A stretch of DNA of 24,895 bases from Barthelona sp. PAP020 (Eukaryota > Metamonada: BaSk clade). Positions 21,001 through 23,714 of the stretch are shown here, one piece after another (position 1 is the first letter of the stretch; the number at the start of each line of letters is the position of its first letter). The notes under the pieces are model-generated. The model worked only from the letters and a program-made list of their open reading frames with translations. It did not search any database and was not told where the DNA came from. The stretch covers positions 1-24,895 of the forward strand of contig JARQWU010000149.1 in NCBI GenBank assembly GCA_040182905.1, in the 5' to 3' direction. A program made the position numbers and the translations under genes.

Positions 21001-22950
21001 AACATTCATATCAGACATGTATATGTTTGAAAAACATGTTTCATTTACCTCAATCAAATTTATCAAAGTTCCATTGTGATAATCCGTTAAATCATAATCA
21101 GAAAGATTGTATGCGATCTCTAAAGATCTATCCATTGCATAAAAACAATTCTTTGCTTGAAAAGTTTCTATTTTCGTTGTGTAATCAATTACATTGCCAT
21201 CTTCATCCAAAACCTCCTCAAAAACTTCAATGTCCTCAACAGAAATGTTTTGTACTTGAAGATTCATTGGATAAAAACCAGACAACTCATCTTCATGAAT
21301 AAAAGTGTCTTTTTGAACATGAGAAATATTTGAACAAATTAAAGACGCTTGCTTTTTTAGAATTGCTTCATCAAATAAATAAGTGGCATATTTTTGACTC
21401 ATGTATTCATCATACCAACATATTGAATTCCACGAAAAAGCTGTGTCCAACACAATTTCACCTGACAATTCAACTGGATTCAAAAATTTTAAAGAGGACA
21501 AAGGGGCCACTTTTAACATCACATTTTCAAAATGCTCACTAACAACATGAAATTCAGACTTCATTCCCAAATATATATCACACGATTCAATATAATATTC
21601 TTTAACATGCTCTTCAGGTGCAAATTTACGATAAGTAGCTAAAACATGATCCCAACCATGTAAAACATAAACTTTACAAAAATACTGAAACTCCATTTCA
21701 CTATCAAAAATGCCACCATACCAATACAAAACATCATCAAAAACAAGCAAATCTTGTATTTGAACTAATGGTACTCTGGTAAATTCTGCATAATGTATCA
21801 AAATGGGATTCCCACTTGCAACATCAAATGATCCCCCAGATAATCTGAATTCATGAAACTCAAATGACTGAATAGAAGTGTTAAGAAAGAAAGAACCTCC
21901 TTGAAAATTAATATACCATTGAAAATATGAATTATAGTCGTCTCGATATGTAACACCATATTCAAATTCAGTTGAACCTCCAGATTGATTAAAATATAAA
22001 GAAAAATCTGACAATGTACAACCATCCAAAAAATGAAGGTTTCCATCTGTTTTTTCTACTACTCTTAAATTTTCAAGTTTTGAATCACCTGTAAAATACA
22101 CTTCTCCACCGTACATGTATAATGAACCAATGTACAACGGTTTGGCACGAAACATAATTGTACCTGACTGAACATACACAAATCCATAAAAATACATCAT
22201 TATCATGGAATTAAAGGCAGCACTTTCTTCCTTTAAATCAAAAACAATGACAGAATTCACAACCCTGGAATAAACATGAGAATAGAATTGCAAAGTTGAA
22301 TAAAACGTTACATTACCATCATTAATAAAATATTTATTTCCTTGATGATGAAAATCTGTTTCGATTGTAAGATTTGAACCATACTCAACAATAAATGTGC
22401 CGAAGTTAGAAAATAATGGATTACTCTCTGATGAATCACTTTCTTTATTAGATTTGATCTGGAAAGCACCTGAAACAATTGTTCTGGCTGTATTGTCTGT
22501 AAAAAATGAAGAACCATAACCCATTGTCAAACTGCCTTCCAAAAAAGTTAACAATCCAGATTCAATACGTATCGAACAGAATGGATCGACTTCTCTTTTG
22601 TGAGTTCCGATGAAAGTGAAATTTCCTGTTGATTGCAAAATGGCAAAGCCTCGCAAATTACAATCATGAAATTCAATATTTTCAGCTTCTAAAACAACAT
22701 TATATGAAAAATAAAGATCAACTTTTGAGGTAGTTGATCCAAGAATGATAGATTTCAAAACAATCGATTTTTTCATTAAAACAGTGACATTTCTATCAAT
22801 AATCACTTCAGAATTTGCTATGGGAACATTTAAATCTTTCCAACAAGTTTGTTCAAAAAAATCACTTTCTCCTTCGCATAAATACTCATGAATCGAACAA
22901 AAACTTGCAATTAACAAAATGCTTACCAAATAATAATAAATAAACGACAT
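1..22950 (-). CDS. Giant secreted beta-solenoid repeat protein, C-terminus beyond window (partial)
   Basis: This frame is open for all 7,650 codons visible, and no stop occurs before the left edge; at about 110 Da per residue that is roughly 0.85 MDa. The ATG at 22950 is the natural start: the frame has a stop at 22981-22983 just upstream with no other ATG between, and a signal peptide follows. The rest is a monotonous series of short strands rich in Ile, Val, Phe, Asn, Ser, Thr and Gly, with turns such as NYG-x-h-x-h and W-x-x-GG and many N-x-S/T sequons. This pattern is known from right-handed parallel beta-helix (pectin-lyase-like) surface proteins of protists and bacteria. No catalytic motif, EGF repeat or internal membrane helix was recognised. 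The inferred role is an extracellular or cell-surface fibre, adhesin or coat protein. A membrane anchor may lie beyond position 1. The reading frame is very certain; the fold is likely; the function is unknown. Confidence 0.93.
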   Translation of the reverse strand, partial: MSFIYYYLVSILLIASFCSIHEYLCEGESDFFEQTCWKDLNVPIANSEVIIDRNVTVLMKKSIVLKSIILGSTTSKVDLYFSYNVVLEAENIEFHDCNLRGFAILQSTGNFTFIGTHKREVDPFCSIRIESGLLTFLEGSLTMGYGSSFFTDNTARTIVSGAFQIKSNKESDSSESNPLFSNFGTFIVEYGSNLTIETDFHHQGNKYFINDGNVTFYSTLQFYSHVYSRVVNSVIVFDLKEESAAFNSMIMMYFYGFVYVQSGTIMFRAKPLYIGSLYMYGGEVYFTGDSKLENLRVVEKTDGNLHFLDGCTLSDFSLYFNQSGGSTEFEYGVTYRDDYNSYFQWYINFQGGSFFLNTSIQSFEFHEFRLSGGSFDVASGNPILIHYAEFTRVPLVQIQDLLVFDDVLYWYGGIFDSEMEFQYFCKVYVLHGWDHVLATYRKFAPEEHVKEYYIESCDIYLGMKSEFHVVSEHFENVMLKVAPLSSLKFLNPVELSGEIVLDTAFSWNSICWYDEYMSQKYATYLFDEAILKKQASLICSNISHVQKDTFIHEDELSGFYPMNLQVQNISVEDIEVFEEVLDEDGNVIDYTTKIETFQAKNCFYAMDRSLEIAYNLSDYDLTDYHNGTLINLIEVNETCFSNIYMSDMNVEMNGLIEFEDSVVIKTEKMIIGSYVALKGDSVEFMNISQVEVFGSNSRFSGTFVIDCSINVFRSLIIDESSSLTGLGSIKGFEMNSYVHYKGHYALSTDMFWNKGKFVFESSSSLLTNFTLLNISSDGQMIFDLTSIFSNDIVSLDLEGLLLIHNGFYQHINAFDIRGNLSINIVSYVNIDEISSEKRGFGHLQFNELVDLNLYFASYKTKEIYVNNVENVLFSNDISLKLQLLFLNTFIVVEDCINVIFDPLNFENGIFFVSNISMMEIRNNNYTNIHGVHVKMNEVFDFGELFAKSIVQSELEFFEVENVKIVCFDDDMIDNLFNIDYSDVFSIKFTNMSGNLLNISNTQNIYMVGEMINNQSIVHCSNNMDLHLNIDKFNASKIIVNEMNRISGNFKNVSLSYLLIDQIEYLNIQAAFYDNSIITCENNGNLTFSNIQEFDKMQIDVLDTKNLFLYGVDSDINHFNGRFENSSVILDKFRYGTNSLIDACHCSMIVLNISRLVQSTMHFENTKQLNYNFDLLKESFFSYLGNYGDDKLEIKNLSKNAYEVAGTIFNVTGVNFEAFSGLNISNSKFQINNTNSKLKFKNIDESVFEMESEIIEFGHDCFVNSSNLLISFGSTLIMNMELICLSDVKLISMNEECLLNFSKSSYNFSSVFDIEDIEIVKKLDLFTMKDSTFTVIGNVFEIQGILFLDNVDLIQRTTYFLGEFLYFYNSDLECLKNMTFSYVKFIFSTFVSYSGECVMDFGYLETNTDLQSFNKTHINIYNFWRFQNHMEITGFEWHIRVLPEAIVEVNANITFEDTYGYSEFINEGNWTINNAHFVTSMIPLLSSTSSMRFVDSFWEVQCDASFNGIILLLGNYSGLSLLGMDYDFGSDTYLETITDEGGLVWTNYDTHILFRGTIKILNNLALYRVTFEFEDCLMAIDNIELIEASLSILNCSHITNSETLHLDGFKITDGSKLYIADIESIHTDSFHLNDSEVYLIVNNITLENFEMYSGYLNGPCYFKVGNSSIFLGGIMDDNVVVDILGEYLFMNSEDVHEVGDGVQILFRHDYYFKDHDSVFKVGDNVIVMFGNTYFDSIIRFEGRPGNIRGYFDVGAEESSSVTYPLVFTTGNIDILPLLIINGDMIVNSDITIDFRLKLQGSLNILPGSRLVLPQPMVVYDNITLSDVSDAVLASTLEIQGPFIVHNNVSLKGVGSLFTTSASGYVRFGGFWEMSTSLNVYGGVFHFVEGSKFYFDNIYIEEGKVIFDEYPMMDNNTWYIDKIYLTEQSSLVFSDVLSDINLHVNEIRLENGANFTFTLASNLTVDKLIVNESICTVNVTANVNILMLETLNNAKVYFYGNENNHTYFFDQIIHKGNRLEFVEIINPVVINRIESHSNRLNFTNIRGKLFIDEIVMHETCYFYLTNIYAVSPTINSIITNENSLFQINNYDVDVHLGRLNLQGGRFIVYTGVTENSIYFKEFIASNDATLTGSMTRVNIYIENFAVFDDFLTYLKLFPLNELYLTGNTRLRNVIQEWSANVTVIGNAVVKVEEYQLCFYCAFVKRAESTIWISKRSRWVGSLRFIADGDLTSGRTNFYYTSDNVIIYNDTFWLNETNDQVIFENFTHLIASSSQYKLKLDVPSYITFNMSSKGNFSSDDLITFESDQYLHIGKGFWNVPELRMILGSVVQTSVEPDIFFDVDLTLILHSLKINRQITTYEQYLYEHYGITPEVKFNSHANIHLTKVASDSGGSLDILIKNVNFYTGTVLKISDLIIRQFSDFSTTVNFINCSTCENLILDSLTLQKAIVNFDDGNDWGIFVNNKTEIGSPSGETVLSTFSGQLKDFRLTNGVLQANLIMSTDLSLNNIEIYGYIKVESEFVNISNCYSSQTTFSISGSEVYLSANQQFSPYFPGSKFQTFKLYDCFLTATGFFSSFTPSVRLISENSFITVNNDIDCEFCRFDVEGGSFEAKSMKIYDNYLYENKFIDSGVFDIENLNLSHTKIFIENTPTTIKTIEQRYSSLKIYESTSSLYSIKSDNSIFHCQSTDSNIEGVLVVERKSEYFLDHCSLNIRGINVTNQSNLTFFNVNFDYLEYINVIDSYITASSSSHHINNVSFINSVVSFDEFNFNPYSSEDITFIGTVFNAVSSNLMIKDSSFNFVSLILDDIKSFYFESTDFKNCVNISILNSKDEKVIFESNNFGELNTILIYRSTWLIKKQWLLAKLIVINESSVFVGYGGYVDVDNFTMIRSTFNNYEIVMSTMNLGLNRGCDISVRNLTMDNCSSNTLTFFNSFNISNASIFGESLSLLIFEHFNVANLKVRGTIELRSYNSGIFDIKNVEDTLDLENFIQFIDIFGVNIDSLVVHGKFIFSHAQRTTINTIQSTNGQLEFSNGNTFLNIDEINIVGAVVTFDDLFDFAINLLIQRTYAEIKIYDVTYHTVSTHKWYSGTIESDETSRYILDNTETLSNDEKILKGSHSCVSECLFNTGRLRAEPLIGEKLGKLYVLDNATFNCELSESFFVDNYRYDFIVSGKLFLTANINMLTFEVGINTLLDGETVVTNIFRMGGVYTIHGVMNFIHDFYCDGGYFDIRATGSLITGSVNSKIIGKTCNVRVEGSFGMDFNVTDSLMLLMEGSSSVGNINLMISTDLSVICQSCNYVAIECINVSNSVNVSSHLGKILISNVVTNILKLGGSYYFGSFFSTNKPPLIPVYSNFFTNISLVEVNSIELSGCYAYIDKIVLQNSIIVRKKSFISFYSLVGSFDVSLEVFDTLTMINYGFLNFTRITSHTSHVVDSNHIFVNYGGINIGNTVNNVLYYAGQHPYKSIYRLYNYALFEQLSNTVFELPMIIQNYHNVSIYDKARFTDLADDSYVHQNATFNVRPSAVIKSEEIKIGGVLNISGDVEINNKIIITDGGQLVVNSNASLTFHDGLEIAEGGDVTIFGVMYIDETVDVFGEIYLSETGYLNRSSNATDNVIWIHESGTITSLRNIFTDAPVIVEGGYNVPIFEYSNPDASIQFRDTARLGFQAIEISTGVVSFDNFCPTLAMQYISLSNGSLTIQSNCLITLDSITVANYGNFRLSVIGLTCEYIFNDGTITLYSSSANKWSSQLIAGNVDNEKLIRDFSTRGVNFKISNFTNFENASIHFFQGNFIGSNFTHLSEEKLHFDSLNNVNIDLLNVVGDFEISDFDIFITKHAYFKGLVQINNGETLALPDYTTIQDVKIIDVTQVTLPTILQTFGANLYLSDISEAIYVDRIYIPSGSLMSMNSIINTFEVFLSNGGEILGTTTGKISTHYFYWNGGNVVCSSNYFNIDIQVLAVSGNHDFKAQYVKFTVHENMTVDSVWNANVIGSSILFFTDNSKGIFEDSFVSSTKFSIQVSYGSNLIFKKGFTCYCSFLVYGGSSVKFESGDVTFKNTVHLTKTDTAWSVVDFAENSNIVFDGGLLISETQTTFGTRTAHVTFKNHDSEFSSNFDVMTPRIFGHFYPETVTIDENGAFGLGSGSTHNIMSLLNKKGCAMFQSSTFNTSVDMTTEINCHSNERSAFIFDNIKNNLPIYNHVSSTSCYHFYRNFLSYRIFSDEDLVFTSGGLFYFGGTFTQATYFEAEYLELNNGASFDFRSVSGDKTALIHNLNIIWGGISGSDTIVLEKSILNKATLDHVNVYNLTLNSSAINTFKNIKIFGNVFLSSNGSKVGVTLYLYGYFQIYPSGMVNISSNRVFSYMTGATLIIGGKFNPECSFSFPYSTVYQSTGVITFKESCNCYVANNAEVSSTIYLDQNSLLYIPANYKFSLNSNGRLQGLGELKYFDGCSIYIYGTFLLSDTYKQDVNAQTLFSGAILSVVNLYCSKGTITLYNIKAENLGKWTVNTAVNSDTGRIIFDVFEEEMKMKTLLVTGGITSFSQISKSVEYNEIKITGGYVIFDTDTDLHLERLIIDGGWRDGTDRVFVNELIWISGGFLGPAETVVAEKSTFSGLSARVMGDNHTLTLNGEFYVEGMFEIFACNGLNKIHIYANATIDGVILFRSNPTPTGTDIYADNYGSWTLGCAEGNSWCSDHPPQPIMLKIHKPTCHYMKTFKDDSRDSEATDHYISFVDNAWTFLTYEETKSNLEVDFKGTMNITSIGEIQLYDRGFKILENSIINVYGTMFPKVGVSLDGTSSIIMYSGGSWKGYSCYTLECKIYGNVTLAKGFSYNNSNVPTFDFFSMSRYKGYLRCVSHRYSCVSIFGRLRCKYYTSCSWSYYSYRTSPVIAFQLDSLLDFPNLLLTGGTMNFLDGSDALFKNMTLNGGNIYVHAIKRELEPYLVRISGGTLYFYEYPFINIPILYLSSGSLGSPSGMFTTVNITKEFIWEGGTLYGQYLKVNSLNYTLLTGISTKELSTYSVFENFGNMTVNFSGNLRFYQGTTMINSGILKIFGSFEMEGRISSNYWENVCSSNSDGTTTCTSVLRWRGPTPIRSFFVNNGMFFVEYPSTMIIFEIFFTLEKGGQLIINTGDVVFRQGGNINGELLILNETSNLYIGEEDYFSYFFEYDGIPMMTFGINSFVLLEYGNLEVYPPTDVNISGIFIVKNSVYLKEVDFYSSNGSNVQFVNLTSYNSNITFTNGSTLNGVNTLYLDYFTNFTLNTGFVMEVNQVTLYNSYRKGNDQLNISGEFIWHGGGFGENSTTLLKGNSVVYRVDNVVMGNNATLINFHLIEFVEQLQYRAISLMPTIKIRMNSNAKLINKPGGTLLFATNFMFDESAESFFINQGDITIKANMRFTSFFENNNTLTIDTLPEHITNFRTFVASNFKNYGNVNIRAHVSFYGSEFFNFNKTVVYNDAIVRFYTHVHSNNNSIWDIKLGSVFLYFYGIHEGSFYMRDTSAKLVLELISRFRNYSSGQYEYAKVEGIYNFTEKSKIFSCQGQLQVLDQPVEFRGQFSSCTDFYIEGTEMYFENMIDIDIANIYITDSLVVFKNSDFKIANWTISNSVIYFNNSIQIGSSESFYVENSNIHLYAGALIELKNMTFVETHFFGTDTVLFHSNLVVNASYFHDSLKLVNKGEMFFRHSPVKLNENVSLWNEGILYIECEDSTIIDPDDKPWFLLEFGSDAFFNNTGKVIVQTNWELYSGKFLNFGTMEIFYSLKSKNSSQLINYGDINFVCSDNDMYIPTITVKNFTNLINMSTCQSIWFIPLDNCSTFNNYGFLNITSDFKSTVVFNCFDSSITHVYGSSVHFTNDSSWYGFLQTFDNSNLRFEDGLHQFINANISVHNNVMIEEEGTAFFMNAFIWIKEEPLQVEGYAVFSNFTHLKKMENLLIKEKGRVEFVSLHDSLILQSLNLSGLVSFDTTNTTSIVNFYMNGGNRTGNDYVVMNNLYWENGCFVGTDLEYRTTNIITDIGSISLDGFKCIFFNTEVINRANVSFTSEIIPESLESVEYLKIFFDVGYFVNENILIFETSVWFVNGSFVNKMGSQSSIRMNLIVDCQFENFGLISFYSHKNHTNEARNISVGSLINEDRFESEVNVQFNGVKNYSQVYNYGSMTFNTSIIVFAVNFYTNSVIEADEIMFVRNVTFIDNFINSNLVEFNNLNIVPLHYSGSTFGALLDFSSFTRTVNIVNCSYFVKDTVIEGFIGDITDSAFESNVVTTDLSVNLLNSSITLSNVTFNSYISNIIVEMGDLIFYDVIFNNDIEFALFVNSNILFENVTVDTMKYLELQENSTVEIYNSLINYYQNVSAADSILWIEGNHDIYKFLSDYVIFSLSNLTINTVNDSIIKEMHFNNQSRRDGSSLLNITTIFWNSGYFCNHSHTNFFYSQILMEGQCGVIEHSQVNWLISTEIINSSEDMRKIYVNNRSLIRNFGDLTFEQNIWFDCSDDETHVALFIVDGFVDQFVTVRTQCGILSNVFWNIKPNLNEIVRLQVSNFTILDNYRIYANHSIEGYPFGNGTFNLVETTLISNGYSVEIHDDIFATTNSKLLLEEGNIFWFFGGGNIEGEVLINQLMNISFGYKNRTIFNELIFDESSIFRTNNAFMNVFNSGNVTITGIYETFKIVTVYGGRLLFDVGNTIEDLTNLLIVDGYCGFREGSILVDLIEVNLTGGIIEFETSKNCSIIDFYMTNGYRMGKDILNVLNSFHWRGGGLGPYSRTYSHNSSYIYRSLNSRFMNNATFINFNYTVFPPTLFDDSNFNSEYAQFRAENQSRFINDALGTIDIMFPINMITDPDTREVYAYFINYGIVNIEASMNLSIILHNYFNLTASGGYFNVHRGGFSNHNFVLASMVQLGIGETFNFTEGSLFDASAATIQFVTEDAVGHIYGTMNFNDLTVNFYQAADDYRAGLNIGNLFVHAGVNFTQGADLTIAGANITFLKQSEDISFSNMKLVKGYALFYNERQVSVDYLSFEGGFRGGTDNFTVNYQTMWSGGGCCETGTTICLGDTVFEKDLGPDIWNPPGVIGGPQIEVSMLDQCIYENAGYCETRIRTKFLGAFGAAFINTGRFNLSYGSVWTLDDLEHVIYPTPTIKTYTIEGISYNITEHNYMPSLINDGEMFGNKLALGVDVGWRFFQKSNSILANWKYFSATAGGMAISGVVNVTQMLKIDEDYVFLKGSRLVGEDISVYFNEKKTFIFGGDFCITGNSVIEGIGAVIFTPDATFCAETTISVCGPNVTILGEQEANIMILDCGSCRVGTGTLNINKLIINDGCIDGGVTNIAEAFIIQDPNTLTVLNSGVVNNEYEMIVDAKSIVIFNEDFILNNLIDGYIRLCGETVFKGNGLIVNRGLINKPVCGNNNLLYLLSRINQLEEGKLLIEKGLVTFDGSGSYFEGSIDILPDAGIKILESQKVFFKGSLETMLFLHTGSILDFDVNGTLEINEMQFKYNASDYVHSEGHLVFDEQVYIHPMNFDISGGSVSFGNINCSNHEFSHINFYNAGILNVSSSLCPLIINNSLIKKGVVTGTEHLIVNSTNIESIEASGIFLTIIEGKVAGSSNERSFNNMKIHINNTFEIGTNQVIFNNTILNTTKPTSVIVTTGNVELHGTNSTLNVNEGLF
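787..1866 (-). other. Cysteine-enriched zone near the visible C-terminal end
   Basis: Thirteen in-frame cysteines lie in about 360 residues, after none between 1867 and about 2770. They include a Cys-Cys pair at 1861-1866, the pair in QCIYENAGYCE, and FCITG, FCAETT, SVCGPN and DCGSCRVG at 1090-1250. The strands NDGCIDGGVTNI and RLCGETVFKGNGLIVNRG remain solenoid-like. This may be disulfide-stabilised coils or the approach to a C-terminal domain that the window does not show. Confidence 0.45.
1867..1935 (-). repeat. R-x-G-x-D / W-x-x-GG module
   Basis: The residues read EGGFRGGTDNFTVNYQTMW, then SGGG (W at residue 7024). It is directly followed by a Cys-Cys pair (1861-1866), which opens the cysteine-enriched C-terminal zone. 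Confidence 0.6.
2710..2781 (-). repeat. R-x-G-x-D / W-x-x-GG module
   Basis: The residues read NGYRMGKDILNVLNSFHW, then RGGGLG (W at residue 6741). Arg, Gly, Asp, Trp and the Gly run are all kept at template spacing. Confidence 0.6.
3721..3780 (-). repeat. R-x-G-x-D / W-x-x-GG module, degenerate
   Basis: The residues read RRDGSSLLNITTIFW, then NSGYF (W at residue 6405). Asp of the template is Ser and one Gly of the final pair is Ser, but the Arg-to-Trp spacing is retained. Confidence 0.45.
4975..5049 (-). repeat. R-x-G-x-D / W-x-x-GG module
   Basis: The residues read NGGNRTGNDYVVMNNLYW, then ENGCFVG (W at residue 5985). Gly-Gly, Arg, Gly, Asp and Trp are all conserved at template spacing. 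The second Gly of the final Gly-Gly is Cys. Confidence 0.6.
7072..7143 (-). repeat. R-x-G-x-D / W-x-x-GG module
   Basis: The residues read NSYRKGNDQLNISGEFIW, then HGGGFG (W at residue 5287). The spacing from Arg to Trp matches the template copy at 9166-9240. The Gly-Gly before Arg is replaced by Asn-Ser-Tyr. Confidence 0.6.
7981..8064 (-). repeat. W-x-GG module, degenerate
   Basis: Residues SPSGMFTTVNITKEFIW are followed by EGGTLYG (W at residue 4983). The Arg and Asp of the template are absent, but the Gly turns, the V-N-x-x-x-F-x-W strand and the closing Gly-Gly are kept. Confidence 0.45.
8338..8910 (-). other. Cysteine cluster within the giant protein (residues 4681-4871)
   Basis: Nine in-frame cysteines fall here (codons at 8908, 8887, 8836, 8527, 8512, 8404, 8383, 8356 and 8338), six of them within 64 residues. 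By contrast, 455 residues at 6358-7722 contain none. The stretch includes the unusual non-strand sequence NSWCSDHPPQP and the Tyr/Arg/Cys-rich RCVSHRYSCVS and LRCKYYTSCSW. It may be a disulfide-bonded sub-domain inserted between solenoid coils. No known cysteine-rich family was recognised. Confidence 0.55.
9166..9240 (-). repeat. R-x-G-x-D / W-x-x-GG module, clearest copy
   Basis: Residues DGGWRDGTDRVFVNELIW are followed at once by ISGGFLG (W at residue 4588). The preceding strands read TGGYVIFDTDTDLHL, giving a whole unit of about 40 residues: Gly-Gly turn, strand, Gly-Gly turn, R-x-G-T-D, strand, aromatic-x-W-x-x-GG. I used this copy as the template for the others. From memory, similar D-x-x-x-V ... 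W-x-GG strings occur in other large beta-helix proteins, but I could not search for them. Confidence 0.6.
11131..11199 (-). repeat. W-x-GG module, degenerate
   Basis: The residues read NGGEILGTTTGKISTHYFYW, then NGG (W at residue 3937). The opening Gly-Gly and the final W-N-GG are kept, with T-T-T replacing the R-x-G-x-D core. A shorter related turn (LNIIWGGISGSD) lies at 10111-10152. Confidence 0.4.
18685..20694 (-). other. Tryptophan-free solenoid segment (residues 753-1422)
   Basis: No TGG codon occurs in frame for 670 residues between the tryptophans at 20695-20697 and 18682-18684. The repeat style also changes here. Glycine turns become rarer, and the strands read as Asn-Ile/Val ladders such as ENNGNLTFSNI, LNIDKFNASKIIV, EYLNIQAAFYDNS and KFKNIDESVFEME. 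Charged Glu/Asp/Lys residues are commoner at turns. This suggests a distinct block of solenoid coils, perhaps with a leucine-rich-repeat-like or tighter beta-helix geometry. It remains in frame with the rest of the giant CDS. Confidence 0.5.
20698..22893 (-). other. N-terminal beta-solenoid segment (residues about 20-751)
   Basis: After the signal peptide the chain goes directly into short strands separated by Gly/Asn turns. Recognisable examples are FSNFGTFIVEYGS near 22390-22413, NDGNVTFYS near 22320, YMYGGEVYFTG near 22110 and VLYWYGGIF near 21720. The last is an early, degenerate form of the W-x-GG turn found further on. One short acidic patch (VEDIEVFEEVLDEDGN, around 21200-21245) interrupts the pattern and may be a loop. 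Several cysteines are present (C18, C25, C36 and scattered later ones). The segment is part of the giant CDS and not a separate gene. The fold is inferred from the strand/turn pattern only. Confidence 0.6.
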
Positions 22951-22963
22951 ATCGTATCGACAT
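22886..22963 (-). other. Short out-of-frame upstream ORF overlapping the giant gene's start
   Basis: A second ATG lies 13 nt upstream of the chosen start in another frame. It opens a 25-codon reading frame that ends in TGA inside the signal peptide region. Its peptide (MSIRYVVYLLLFGKHF...) looks hydrophobic only because it overlaps the signal-peptide coding sequence. If transcription starts upstream of it, it could lower translation of the main gene. If transcription starts at or next to it, as an initiator reading would suggest, it would be too close to the cap to matter. Confidence 0.2.
22894..22950 (-). other. Signal peptide of the giant protein
   Basis: Residues 1-19 start MSFIYYYLVSILLIAS and form an uninterrupted hydrophobic core of about 15 residues with no charged residue, followed by small residues (S16, C18, S19) and then the polar IHEY stretch. 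Cleavage around residue 18-19 is the best guess by the small-residue rule at -3 and -1, and a site near C25 is possible. The segment implies entry into the secretory pathway, which agrees with the abundant N-glycosylation sequons downstream. Confidence 0.8.
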
Positions 22964-23714
22964 GAAAAAAAAAAAAAAATCTATGAAACTGTCGCATTCT
23001 GGACAAATTTTAACAAAAATGTGCAGTATGGCATAAATTTACATTCGTTAGTTAAGTTTCCATATTGATTCACTAAAATAGAAAATGAAGAAGAATTTTT
23101 AATAGACAAGAAAAATCATTTGAACTGACTGACGAAATTAAAAATAATAAAATCAACAAAAATAAATGAAAAAATTTAAACAAAAAGATGCAAAAAAAAA
23201 GGATCTTGCAAATGAAACCATCTTCATTTCTTTAGAATCATATTAAAGTGAATATATAACAAAAACAAATAGTATCACAGTCTAAAAGAAAACAAAACGG
23301 AAGAAATCTTCAAAAAAGATTTGTCAAAGTGAAGATCTTTTTTTCTTTGTTGGTCCTTCAAAATTTTTTTCATTTTCACAGATTACAACACATCAAAGAA
23401 TTGTGAATAAAAAATATAAACGCTTTTTGTTTACAATTAACAAAGAAAAGACATTCTTCCAATTTGTTCTGATGTGAAGCAAATTGAATTATGAACAACC
23501 TACAACTATTGTTGTTAAAAACTGTTACTTTTAATATAAATCTCATTCATTCTATCATAAATGAGTTAGAAAATACTCTGTAAAAAATTATTGAATTGAA
23601 TTCTTAAGTATAAACAAATTAACACAATAAACTGTTTTTAATCTTTTGAAAGAAAAACATTAACTCAAAAAAAAATCTTGAACATTCCAAAAACCCAAAA
23701 CAGAATAGCACCAT
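22951..23714. other. Intergenic region, AT-rich, no gene seen
   Basis: These 764 bases separate the stop of the acidic-protein gene from the ATG of the giant gene. All frames are broken by frequent stops and no RNA gene was recognised. It holds many short A and T runs, including the T15 tract. For the upstream gene, ATTAAA on the minus strand occurs at 23642-23637 (about 73 nt past the stop) and again at 23535-23530; either could be a polyadenylation signal, but such strings are expected by chance here. Confidence 0.6.
22965..22979 (-). promoter_or_regulatory. T15 tract with initiator-like TCA just upstream of the giant gene
   Basis: On the minus strand a run of 15 T lies 15-29 nt before the ATG and is followed at once by CATG. 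The TCAT at the end of the run resembles the trichomonad initiator TCA-pyrimidine-T/A, with its A 13 nt before the start codon, but the fifth base is G and does not fit. No TATA box stands out against the AT-rich background. A single homopolymer in AT-rich DNA is weak evidence for a promoter. Confidence 0.25.

Noticed and set aside
1-22950. A bacterial giant adhesin or Pmp-type autotransporter
   Set aside because: There is no Shine-Dalgarno sequence before the start, the neighbour is a eukaryote-like acidic disordered protein, gene density is low and sequons are abundant. A bacterial source cannot be wholly excluded without the C-terminus.
22965-22979. A15/T15 run as the poly(A) tail of a retrotransposon insertion
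   Set aside because: No target-site duplication or reverse-transcriptase remnant is visible, and the run sits directly in front of a well-formed start codon.
22951-23714. A possible tRNA or small RNA gene in the intergenic region
   Set aside because: I could not find cloverleaf arms, a B-box-like GGTTCGAATCC string or stable hairpins. The region is AT-rich throughout.
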